Below, in pieces: positions 9,110 to 17,464 of a DNA stretch of 64,000 nt; position 1 is the stretch's first letter, and each line of letters starts with the position of its first letter. The DNA is from Sulfurimonas sp. (GTDB lineage: Bacteria > Campylobacterota > Campylobacteria > Campylobacterales > Sulfurimonadaceae): the NCBI RefSeq assembly GCF_029027585.1, contig NZ_CP093397.1, forward strand, positions 310,001-374,000, written 5' to 3'. Below the pieces are notes generated by a model. That model searched no databases, was not told where the DNA came from, and was given only the letters and a program-made list of their open reading frames with translations. The position numbers and the translations under genes were made by a program.

Positions 9110-11440
9110 CTAGCGACCTATAGTTTTTGAAAAAGCTTCTAAAGCAGTGTCTGAGTATCTTGCCACTTGTCCTTTCATTAAAGCTTTCATGGGACCACCA
9201 TATGTTCCACTCTTATAACCTTTTAAAGCTATTGCAATATTTCTACTGCTCATATTTGCTACTATCGCAGATTTACCCAGAGCATGTCTTTCAAAGTGTT
9301 GACCGTGACAAGCAAGACACTTACGAATATTAACAGGGCCAGTAGTATAATTATTTGGTCTTGAGTATTGCTGTCTTTTTTGCTGAGCTTGTTGTTTTAC
9401 TAAATATTTCTGTCTTTTTTGTTGAGCTTGTTCTTTTTTTCTAATAATAACAAGTTTATTTTTCGCCTGCACTTTTTTGTTTAGCTTTTCAAGTCTTCCT
9501 ACAGCATTTTCATAGCCACTTTCTATGGCTAGTTGATACCAATAGCGAGCTTTAGTATAACTGACATGCGTTCCCCAACCAAACTCATAACAAGAACCCA
9601 TTATGCCCTGTGCTACACCCAGTCCACGTTGGGCAGCTTCTTTACACCACTTGAGAGCTAACTTGTCATCTTTTTTTACACCATGACCCGCACGATACAA
9701 TTTACTCACACGGTAATATGCCAATGCTTCTCCATGTTCTGCAGCTTTTTTATACCAATAAAGTGCAGAATAATAATCTCTGGGAATCTGCTCACTGCGT
9801 TCATAAAGCTGAGCTAATCTAAACTCTGCATCTACATTGCCAAGTTTTGCCGATATCATATAATGTTCAAGTGCCCTCTTGTGGTTTTTTTGTCTTGTGC
9901 TACCTTTTTCATATTGATATCCCAAACTATACTCTTGTGCACCTTTTTGATGCAAAGATAGTTCAGCTAACTTTTTTATTTCTTTTTCTAACTTAACAAA
10001 CTCTTGTTTGGAATATGTGTCGTTTCTATCAATCCCTTTTTTAAACCAACCAAGTGCTTTTGTCAGATCTTTTGCAACTCCATGTCCAGATCCGTACATC
10101 CATCCGATAGCTCCACATGAGTATGCGTCACCCTGCTCTTGAGCTTTTTTGGACCAGTACATAGCTTGTCTATAATCTTGTGGTGCACCTTCCCCCTCCA
10201 TATAGCTATAAGCAAGTATTTTTTGCGCATAAAGATTACCTGTCCTTGCCAATTGTGAAAGAATTTCCAAAGCTGCTTTATCATCTTTAACCAACTCAAC
10301 ATTTTTATATATATTTGCCAAACTTAACTGTGAATCAACATCAGCTTGTTTTGCAGCTTTTTTATACCAAACTATCGCCTCTTTCATATCTACATCAACA
10401 TAATAACCTTTTTCATACATTTGTCCCAATGCACTTTGTCCTTTCACATTGCCAAAGTACGCAACAAGATGATATCGTATAGAATCAAACCAAGTTAATT
10501 TTTTAGCATCAACATCTGCTTGAGTAAATATATGATATATAAAAATAACTGTAAAGATAATACTTGCTAGACTAAGATATGATGAAAATTTACTCTCTAT
10601 TTTTTCTTCTCCAATTGGTTCAGATAGTGATGAAGTAACTTGGTAACTTTGTAATAAAGTTTGCAACTCTTGAAATGTTTTAAAAGATTTAGATGAATTA
10701 TCCAAAATAATACGATTAACCAATCCACATAATCCTGCTGAATAAACTTTATTTGGTTTCAACGGTTGTAAAAGTTCACTATTTGTAAAATTTTCTTTGT
10801 CAATCATCTCATATAGTAACCTTCCAAGCTCATAAATTGAACTCTGTATCGTCTGCTCATCAAAATTAATGTATTCTGCATAAGCTACTATGGGTTCTTG
10901 TGTTTTATTATCAATCAGAAAAGTCTCTGGATTTAATAAACACACCTGCAATTTGCGTTGTTGTAAAAGAACAAAAGCTCTACTGATACTAAGTGCAAGA
11001 GTACCAATCTCTTGTTCTAAAAATATTTTTGCAGAATTGTTTAAGTGGTGCCGAAGTGTTGTTGTATTTGCATTATATTTTGTTGATACATATATTGTCC
11101 CATTAGATTCTAAGAGTTCATGGACAGCTGGAATAGAAGGATGATTCACCATTTTCAGGTTATTATATAGATTTTGAAATTCTATCTTTCCTATATGAAA
11201 TAATTCACTCTGTGTCGGATGAACATATACTGTAGATTGTCCATTACTTTTATGATAACGTTTCGCTATAGACTCTGGGAAATACTCGTGTAACCATACT
11301 TCAAGATTAGATTTCATATCTTCAGCAAGATAAATAATGACATTCCTGCCAATGTGTTTTACATCTAAAATATAATAATTTTCTATATACATGCGTGCTT
11401 TCAATACATTTTGTTTATCTATCATCATACTACTTTTCAT
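9110..11440 (-). CDS. Pseudokinase-transmembrane-Sel1 repeat-cytochrome c fusion protein
   Basis: The 776-residue protein has four parts. Residues ~22-265 resemble a Ser/Thr kinase: LEVWLHEYFPESIAKRY aligns with the VAIKEYxP strand but has His51 for the ATP-binding Lys, VCLLNPETFLI (166-176) aligns with HRDxKPENILI but lacks His, Arg and the catalytic Asp, and no DFG is seen. Residues ~287-306 form one TM helix. Residues ~325-680 carry about eight Sel1/TPR repeats (for example DYYSALYWYKKAAEHGEA). A Gln/Lys-rich linker leads to a c553-like cytochrome with CLACH at 708-712 and GGPMKALMKGQ, whose Met is a likely axial ligand. The topology puts the pseudokinase in the cytoplasm and the heme in the periplasm. 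The start could instead be Met5 or Met6. Function unknown. Confidence 0.85.
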   Translation of the reverse strand: MKSSMMIDKQNVLKARMYIENYYILDVKHIGRNVIIYLAEDMKSNLEVWLHEYFPESIAKRYHKSNGQSTVYVHPTQSELFHIGKIEFQNLYNNLKMVNHPSIPAVHELLESNGTIYVSTKYNANTTTLRHHLNNSAKIFLEQEIGTLALSISRAFVLLQQRKLQVCLLNPETFLIDNKTQEPIVAYAEYINFDEQTIQSSIYELGRLLYEMIDKENFTNSELLQPLKPNKVYSAGLCGLVNRIILDNSSKSFKTFQELQTLLQSYQVTSSLSEPIGEEKIESKFSSYLSLASIIFTVIFIYHIFTQADVDAKKLTWFDSIRYHLVAYFGNVKGQSALGQMYEKGYYVDVDMKEAIVWYKKAAKQADVDSQLSLANIYKNVELVKDDKAALEILSQLARTGNLYAQKILAYSYMEGEGAPQDYRQAMYWSKKAQEQGDAYSCGAIGWMYGSGHGVAKDLTKALGWFKKGIDRNDTYSKQEFVKLEKEIKKLAELSLHQKGAQEYSLGYQYEKGSTRQKNHKRALEHYMISAKLGNVDAEFRLAQLYERSEQIPRDYYSALYWYKKAAEHGEALAYYRVSKLYRAGHGVKKDDKLALKWCKEAAQRGLGVAQGIMGSCYEFGWGTHVSYTKARYWYQLAIESGYENAVGRLEKLNKKVQAKNKLVIIRKKEQAQQKRQKYLVKQQAQQKRQQYSRPNNYTTGPVNIRKCLACHGQHFERHALGKSAIVANMSSRNIAIALKGYKSGTYGGPMKALMKGQVARYSDTALEAFSKTIGR

Positions 11441-11663
11441 TATTTAAAACACATTTTATCATAATTTATATCATTTCTGGTTTCTTTTTAATAACTATTT
11501 TTTAATCCCTTAATATACACCTCAGAGCATACACTTACAGCCCAGTAATTGAATCCCCATTTTTTTGCTTAACTTGTTCACCATCATAAAAATATCTATA
11601 AAAATTGTTTATCATTAAGCATTTATACTATATACTCTTAGTAATATTAAATCAAGGATAATA

Positions 11664-12173
11664 ATGGCAGAAGTAAATGAGTTGATTAGTAAAAAGATGA
11701 AATCGTTTAGAATTGTACATTTAATGTTAGTAATGGGAGATATTATATATGGTTTACTTATTATCTATATATATGAGTATTCTCCTATTACACCAATTTT
11801 AACAGATTTAGACATGCTAACTACAATTGAATACTCATCAATAGCTGTTCTGGCAGTTTTAATTATTATTGTGAATATAACTCGTAATAAAATACTTGCA
11901 TCTAATTCTATTTTCAAGAAAAAAGAAACTACTGAAGAAAAAACAGATGAGCCTGCATTTATAAGTAATTACCTTTCGTCACTTTTTATTATATGGTCTT
12001 TGATTGAAGTCATTACTGTTGGTGGGATTGTACTTTTTTTAGTAAGTGGAAAGATCATGATTCCTTTAGTTATTATTTCTATTAGCGTGTTTATAAAACT
12101 TATAAATGGTCCTCGTTTACAAGAACTAAATCAGCTTTCTCTAAAACATGCTTCTACTTTTATACAAGGATAA
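11664..12173 (+). CDS. Four-TM integral membrane protein of unknown function
   Basis: The 169-residue protein has hydrophobic segments at about residues 18-38, 56-75, 104-125 and 131-148, with a charged loop rich in Lys and Glu (FKKKETTEEKTDEP) between the second and third. No family is recognised. A good ribosome site (AAGGA) precedes the ATG. It is the first gene of a three-gene operon with nfeD-like and SPFH genes: the nfeD-like start lies 4 bp after its stop. This context suggests a membrane-microdomain partner, which is inference. Confidence 0.7.
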   Translation: MAEVNELISKKMKSFRIVHLMLVMGDIIYGLLIIYIYEYSPITPILTDLDMLTTIEYSSIAVLAVLIIIVNITRNKILASNSIFKKKETTEEKTDEPAFISNYLSSLFIIWSLIEVITVGGIVLFLVSGKIMIPLVIISISVFIKLINGPRLQELNQLSLKHASTFIQG

Positions 12174-12176
12174 AGA

Positions 12177-12611
12177 ATGTCATACTATATATGGTTAATA
12201 TTGAGCATTTTAGCGTTTATTGTCGAAATGAACATTCCCACTTTTTTTGCTCTTTTTGCGGGAATAGGTTTTTTATTCTCTGCACTTGTGGCATACTTAT
12301 CACCTGAATCTCTCTTTTGGCAATTTATTGTTGCATCTATCTTTATGTTTATTGGTGTTGTGATTTTTAAAAAAAATCGCATAGCAGATTCCCCCTCTTC
12401 TCGTGTTGGTACACATAATGAATTTATTGGTAACTACGGGGTCATCATTACATCTCTTTGTGATAATAAAGAGGGAGAAGTTGAATTATTAGAACCTATT
12501 CTTGGAACTCGTAGTTGGCCAGCAGTTTGTATCAATGGTGCAATGGAAGCTGGTAGTGAAATTAAAATTGTTGAACTCCGTGGAAATACCCTCGTTGTTG
12601 AAAAAAAATAA
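12177..12611 (+). CDS. NfeD-family membrane protein
   Basis: At 144 residues this is the short NfeD type: two or three TM helices in the first ~70 residues (WLILSILAFIVEMNIPTFFA) and then a small OB-fold-like domain containing GNYGVIITSLCDNKEGEVEL and GNTLVVEKK. Short NfeD proteins are typically encoded next to SPFH/stomatin proteins and thought to act with them in membrane domain organisation; that arrangement is present here, with the SPFH gene 12 bp downstream. Confidence 0.85.
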   Translation: MSYYIWLILSILAFIVEMNIPTFFALFAGIGFLFSALVAYLSPESLFWQFIVASIFMFIGVVIFKKNRIADSPSSRVGTHNEFIGNYGVIITSLCDNKEGEVELLEPILGTRSWPAVCINGAMEAGSEIKIVELRGNTLVVEKK

Positions 12612-12623
12612 AAGGAAGTTATA

Positions 12624-13553
12624 ATGTATGAACCTGTAGATATTAGTGTTATTTTTTCACTTGTACTAGTTGTCGGAGTAATATTTACCCTATCTAAAAT
12701 GGTGCGTATTGTGCCACAAGGTGAAGAATGGGTTATTGAAAGATTAGGAAAATACAGCAAAATTTTATTGCCTGGATTAAGCTTACTTATTCCTATTGTT
12801 GATAGTGTAGCTTATAAAATCATAACAAAAGAGCTTATTCAACAAACTAGAGACCAAGAAGTAATCACAAAAGACAATGCTGTAGTAATCATTAGTGCCG
12901 TAGTTTTTTATCGTGTTACAGACCCAGGAAAAGCGTCTTATTCTATAAGTAATTTTGAGAAAGCTGTAGCTAATATGACAACAACAACACTCCGTGCAGT
13001 AATTGGTGGTATGACATTAAATGAATCACTTTCTCAACGCGACCAAATTAAAGCACAAGTTGCAGAAAAAATTAGAGATTCACTAACGGGATGGGGTCTT
13101 ACACTTGGAAACTTAGAAGTTCAAGATATCCGCCCTAGTGATAACCTACAAGAGGCGATGGAAAGACAAGCAGCAGCTGATAGAGATAGAGAAGCTACAA
13201 TATTAATAGCAGATGGAGATAGACAAGCATCAATTGCTAAAGCCCAAGGTCAAAAAGAAGCTACAATTTTAGAAGCACAAGGAAGACTAGCAGCTGCAAA
13301 ACTTGAAGCACAAGCAAAAGTTGAACTAGCAGATGGAGACCGTAAAGCTATGTTAATTGTAAATCAAGGATTAGCTTCAGGAGAAATGGCACCAAACTAT
13401 TTACTAGCACAACGATATATTGACGGTGTGAAAGAACTATCAGAATCTGATAATTCTAAAGTCGTATTTATGCCAGCAGACTGGCAAAAAAGTCTAGCTG
13501 GTGTAGTTGGTTCTCTTGGATATTTGGGATCAGCAATTAGTGACAAAGAATAA
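12624..13553 (+). CDS. SPFH/Band 7 (stomatin-like, QmcA-type) membrane protein
   Basis: The 309-residue protein has an N-terminal TM helix (residues ~8-25), an SPFH domain starting IVPQGEEWVIERLGKYSKIL and continuing through VITKDNAVVIISAVVFYRVT, then an Ala/Glu/Gln-rich coiled coil (KAQGQKEATILEAQGRLAAA) and a conserved C-terminal stretch. Stomatin-like proteins oligomerise at the inner membrane and often regulate proteases such as FtsH. An AAGGAAG ribosome site precedes the ATG. The neighbouring nfeD-like gene supports the assignment. Confidence 0.92.
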   Translation: MYEPVDISVIFSLVLVVGVIFTLSKMVRIVPQGEEWVIERLGKYSKILLPGLSLLIPIVDSVAYKIITKELIQQTRDQEVITKDNAVVIISAVVFYRVTDPGKASYSISNFEKAVANMTTTTLRAVIGGMTLNESLSQRDQIKAQVAEKIRDSLTGWGLTLGNLEVQDIRPSDNLQEAMERQAAADRDREATILIADGDRQASIAKAQGQKEATILEAQGRLAAAKLEAQAKVELADGDRKAMLIVNQGLASGEMAPNYLLAQRYIDGVKELSESDNSKVVFMPADWQKSLAGVVGSLGYLGSAISDKE

Positions 13554-13601
13554 ACTAAAATAAAAAGAAGAAATATTAATATAGCTATTTTAGGTTCGTC
13601 A

Positions 13602-13931
13602 TTAATGAAATATATTTATAACAACATCTGAAAAACCTAAAGCATCTCTTTGAATAATATCAGTATGGCTTACAGTTGCATAGTATGGGTCATACATAAG
13701 AAGTTTAGTAAGTTTTACTTTTTGCTCGCTACTTATTGGTTCACTTATCTTTTTTGGCCAAGTGACATCTGAAGATATTTCCATGTGTTTGAGCATTAAA
13801 TTATTTTCTCTAACTGTTGGAACTTCCATAGTAGATGCTAAACCTTCTTTTAAAATACTACAGCCACTTATAAAAAATGACATTAATAATAAACTAATAC
13901 TTATATATATTTTCATCCTTTTACCAGTCAT
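13602..13931 (-). CDS. Small lipoprotein of unknown function
   Basis: The product has a lipoprotein signal (MKIYISISLLLMSFFISGCS, lipobox ISGC). The longest reading starts at 13931 and overlaps the mutS stop by 11 bp; the more natural start for the signal peptide is Met6 at 13916, but AAAGG then abuts the ATG with no spacer, so the start is unresolved. The mature ~85 residues show no recognisable domain. It probably depends on mutS transcription for expression. Confidence 0.65.
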   Translation of the reverse strand: MTGKRMKIYISISLLLMSFFISGCSILKEGLASTMEVPTVRENNLMLKHMEISSDVTWPKKISEPISSEQKVKLTKLLMYDPYYATVSHTDIIQRDALGFSDVVINIFH

Positions 13932-16900
13932 CTAATACAAACTCTTTTGGCTCATCATCTTTTTTTTCATTTATTTCAGGTTCTATAACTTCTACTTTTG
14001 CAGGTTTACGCATCTGTTCTTCAAACTGAAGTTCAAGACCATTAGATGTCATCATAAAACCATCTACTTTAAGTTTACCGCTATGTATGTCATTGTGATG
14101 TTCTTTACAAAGCGGAACAAGATTATGCTTATTATCTTTATGAAAATGTCCTATAAAACCAGCCTTATCAGCCAGAGAACGCTGAGATATATGGTGAACA
14201 TCTTCTGCCATCGCTCCACAAATTACACATTTTGTCACATATAGTTCTTTATTGTACTTGCTCTTTTTCTTTTTAACTAAAAGTTCTAACTCATCAAAAT
14301 CATTTGCAAGTCTTTTTCTTATCTTATTTGCTATTTCTAAAAATTCACTATCCATATGAAGTGATTTTGCAAACTCTAAACCATAGATGCTACTACCACT
14401 TCCACCTTGTAAAATTCTATTAAAAAGTAGTAAATCTTTACTCTCATCATACTCAACGCTCAAATGTAAATTAACAACATTATCAAGCATTGTAATTTCT
14501 TTCATTGTAGAGAGTTGGTGAAGGTGGGTTGCAAAAAGAAAAAGTGAGCGTAATTTTGCAAGTTTAATAATCGCACTAGAAACTATGGCAACACCAGAGA
14601 GTGTTTCTGTTCCATGACTTATCTCATCACCCAAAACAAGAGAGCGAACTGTTGCACGATTGAAAATATTTTTAAGTTCAAGCATCTCTACTGCAAAAGT
14701 CGAAAGACCCTTGGCAAGATTATCTTTTGAAACTATTCTAGTAAAAAGAGAATCAAAAATAGAAAATTTCATAACAGCAGCACTCACAAAAAACCCAGAC
14801 TGAGCCATAAGAGTTGCGATACCAATACTCTTCATCAAAGAACTTTTTCCACTTGAGTTTATGCCATATAAAAGAACACCATTTATGTCATGTCCATCAT
14901 GAACATCAACTTCAAGCATAACTGTTTTTGGGTGTGGTAAATCCATATAATTACGATTTCCCATAACTACATCATTTGGAACATAGATGCCACCTCTCTC
15001 TTGAATCTCGATGAGAGGATGTCTAAGTTGCATGATTTGCATAAAATTTTCATCACCTTCTACATCAACTATCATAGGTCTTGAGTGTTTGTACTGCTGT
15101 GCTACTTTTGATGAACTAACACCAACATCTAAGTCTGATACATAAGAGATGACTCTATCAAAGAGTAAAGAGTATCGTCTTTCATAGATGCCCTGAAGAT
15201 TAACAAATCTATCTTTTACTAAAACAACGATTTTTCTACGGTTTTTCATGATTTTATCAGACAGTACATCTGTAAAAGAAGATGTAATTTTTACACTATT
15301 TGTAAGTTTTTTTACTACAAAATCTTTAAAATCCTCATGAGCGTTAAACTCTTTTTCTATCATAGAAAAGCGGTTTTTACTTAGAGATATATAATAACCC
15401 TCTTTTTCTAAGATGCCAAGAGAAACTAAACCTTTTGAGCTGTTTGAGTTTACAGATTCTAGCATCTGTTGAATCTTTTCCATTATGTCTTCAAAGGCAA
15501 TTAAAATTGTAGAGTTTTCTTCAACCAAAATATCTACTGATTCATCGACACCACTCTTTAAAAAATTCTCATCAATAGTATTTGAAGTAAAGCGTCTTGA
15601 TACATCAAGGTCTATACTTTTAGATATATCTCTTAAGAACTCATCAACTTCACTTTCATTAAAGGGAGTGCGTTGAATTTTATACTTTTTAACATAGTTC
15701 ATTAAGTCTTTAACGCTTATCATAGACTCATAAACATGGTTCATCTCAAAAGGATGAAGTCGCCCTAGGTTTAATCTACGAGATAGTCTTTCAAGGTCAT
15801 AGATGCCACGCATTGTTTCATCTAAAAATCTTGTATGTGAAGATACTTTTTCTATGAGGTTATATCTTCTTTCAAGTTCATCTTTTTCCATTATTGGGTT
15901 AAGCAGTCTCTCTTTTAATAGTCTGCGACCAATAGCAGTAGAACTTTTGTCCATAAGTTTTAAAAGTGTAAACTCGTTCCTATCTTTAGAGATTATGCCA
16001 ACTTGTTCAAGCGCATTATTTCCTAAATACATAAAACGACGATTGTCTATAAGGCGTGGCATATTTAGCTTCTGAACTATATGCATATCATGTTCTATGA
16101 CAAAGTGGATTAAAACCGCTAAAGATTCACTAATCATAGGAGAGCGTTCTAGGTCTAGATGCTCTATTGGAGAAAGAAGAGATTGGATTTGGTAAACTTC
16201 TTTAAATAACTTGTTTTGAAAATCAATCTTAGGTCTTTGGTTATTTACAGAGTAGTGATAATGTTCAGGAATTTCAAGGTATTGCAAGACATGTCGTTGA
16301 TCATCAACACCATCTAAAAAACTCAAAACCACTTCTGCAGTTCTATATATGTTTAAAAGATTAAAAACTTCATCTAAAGCATAAGATGGATCTTCACTTG
16401 TTCCATGAGTTTCATAAAGCCAAGTCTTACCAGTAGTCACATCTATGGCAGAATAACCTACAGTGTAGATGCCTTTGTGTTTATCAACTAAAATAGAAAC
16501 TATATAATTGTCATCATTATCTACAATATGCTCAAAGTTTGTACCAGGGGAAATTATTTGTGCTATGTGTCTAGTTATTTTTGGTGGATTACCTTTTTGT
16601 TTTACAACAACTATGGTATATTTTTGCTCACCTATTAAACGACTTAAGTATCGTTCAAAAGAAACAGCAGGAACACCTGCTAAAAGAGGGTTTTTATCTG
16701 AATTTTCTATAATGCTTTTATTTTTTTTAGTTAGTTGAATGTTCAAAAGCTCTGCTATCTCTTTGGCTTTTCCAACTTGCTCTTCATCATTGTTTACTTC
16801 ATATACTTCAAAAAAAGTTCCTATCTCCATAAATACTACGGTATTGGTTCCATATTTTTCTTCAAAATATTTTTGCAAATCAAAATAAGTTTGAGTCAAT

Positions 16901-16947
16901 AGTCTATCTTTGTTATTTAAAATAGAACTTACATCTGATGAGAGCAT
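13921..16947 (-). CDS. mutS: MutS7-type mismatch-repair ATPase with C-terminal HNH endonuclease domain
   Basis: The 1008-residue protein starts with a mismatch-recognition domain (residues ~19-125) holding GTFFEVYEV, equivalent to the Phe-x-Glu wedge of MutS. Lever/core domains follow, then the ABC ATPase with Walker A GINSSGKSS (~693-701) and LVLGDEISHGTE. After a Lys-rich linker lies an HNH domain (~907-958): CVICG, VHHIS, HNLVPLCKEHHNDIH. Fusion of recognition, ATPase and nuclease defines the MutS7 subfamily, known from Campylobacterota, some giant viruses and octocoral mitochondria (established knowledge, recalled). The HNH nuclease may supply the nick that MutL provides elsewhere; this is inference. 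All key residues appear intact. Confidence 0.92.
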   Translation of the reverse strand: MLSSDVSSILNNKDRLLTQTYFDLQKYFEEKYGTNTVVFMEIGTFFEVYEVNNDEEQVGKAKEIAELLNIQLTKKNKSIIENSDKNPLLAGVPAVSFERYLSRLIGEQKYTIVVVKQKGNPPKITRHIAQIISPGTNFEHIVDNDDNYIVSILVDKHKGIYTVGYSAIDVTTGKTWLYETHGTSEDPSYALDEVFNLLNIYRTAEVVLSFLDGVDDQRHVLQYLEIPEHYHYSVNNQRPKIDFQNKLFKEVYQIQSLLSPIEHLDLERSPMISESLAVLIHFVIEHDMHIVQKLNMPRLIDNRRFMYLGNNALEQVGIISKDRNEFTLLKLMDKSSTAIGRRLLKERLLNPIMEKDELERRYNLIEKVSSHTRFLDETMRGIYDLERLSRRLNLGRLHPFEMNHVYESMISVKDLMNYVKKYKIQRTPFNESEVDEFLRDISKSIDLDVSRRFTSNTIDENFLKSGVDESVDILVEENSTILIAFEDIMEKIQQMLESVNSNSSKGLVSLGILEKEGYYISLSKNRFSMIEKEFNAHEDFKDFVVKKLTNSVKITSSFTDVLSDKIMKNRRKIVVLVKDRFVNLQGIYERRYSLLFDRVISYVSDLDVGVSSSKVAQQYKHSRPMIVDVEGDENFMQIMQLRHPLIEIQERGGIYVPNDVVMGNRNYMDLPHPKTVMLEVDVHDGHDINGVLLYGINSSGKSSLMKSIGIATLMAQSGFFVSAAVMKFSIFDSLFTRIVSKDNLAKGLSTFAVEMLELKNIFNRATVRSLVLGDEISHGTETLSGVAIVSSAIIKLAKLRSLFLFATHLHQLSTMKEITMLDNVVNLHLSVEYDESKDLLLFNRILQGGSGSSIYGLEFAKSLHMDSEFLEIANKIRKRLANDFDELELLVKKKKSKYNKELYVTKCVICGAMAEDVHHISQRSLADKAGFIGHFHKDNKHNLVPLCKEHHNDIHSGKLKVDGFMMTSNGLELQFEEQMRKPAKVEVIEPEINEKKDDEPKEFVLDDW

Positions 16948-17078
16948 ATATCATTTTCCACTGTCTTGAATTGATTTAGATTATAACATAGTTAAGATTT
17001 TTTTGATACTTATGTTCTTTTTTTATTTAGATAGTGTACAATTGTTCTTATAAAATATCATTAATAAGGCAATTTAAT

Positions 17079-17464
17079 ATGAAATTAAAACTACTTTTAA
17101 GCACCTTACTCATCTGCTCACTTAATGCACAAGACTTAAAAACAACTATAAATGAAGTTTTATCCACTAACCCTATCATCTTAGAAAGACTAAAAAACTA
17201 TAACTCCACAAAAGAAGATATTACAAGTGCAAAGTCTGGTTACTATCCAAAACTAGAGTTATCTCTCGGCGGAGGGATAGAGAAAAATGAGAAAAAAGAT
17301 GTAAATGCAATCACAACACTTAGAGATAAAAACAACAATCCTGTTGATTCTTTAAGCCTAAGTGTTTATCAAAATTCCTTAACTTACACACAAAATCTTT
17401 TTAAAGGATTTGAAACTTCATACCAAGTAAAAGCACAAGAACAAAGAACTTTATCAGCAGCATA
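17079..17464 (+). pseudogene. 5' fragment of a TolC-family type I secretion outer-membrane protein, cut by an IS element
   Basis: From the ATG at 17079 (AAGGC upstream) the reading encodes a signal peptide MKLKLLLSTLLICSLNA and the first TolC repeat: NPIILERLKNYNSTKEDITS, SGYYPKLELSLGGG and FKGFETSYQVKAQEQRTLSA. It then runs into the IS3-family element at 17465. Comparison with the usual TolC layout places the break near residue 128. The gene resumes at 18819, but only from the second repeat, so roughly 125 codons are missing. It heads a type I secretion operon with the ABC transporter at 19441. Confidence 0.85.

Noticed and set aside
11535..11615. 26-codon minus-strand reading MINNFYRYFYDGEQVKQKNG... 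ending SITGL
   Set aside because: It looks protein-like but is very short, has no clear ribosome site and no recognised family. It may be a gene remnant; not supported well enough to annotate.
13555..13595. CTAAAATA...TATTTTAG as a terminator after the SPFH gene
   Set aside because: The loop of about 25 nt is too long and the stem all A/T; not convincing.
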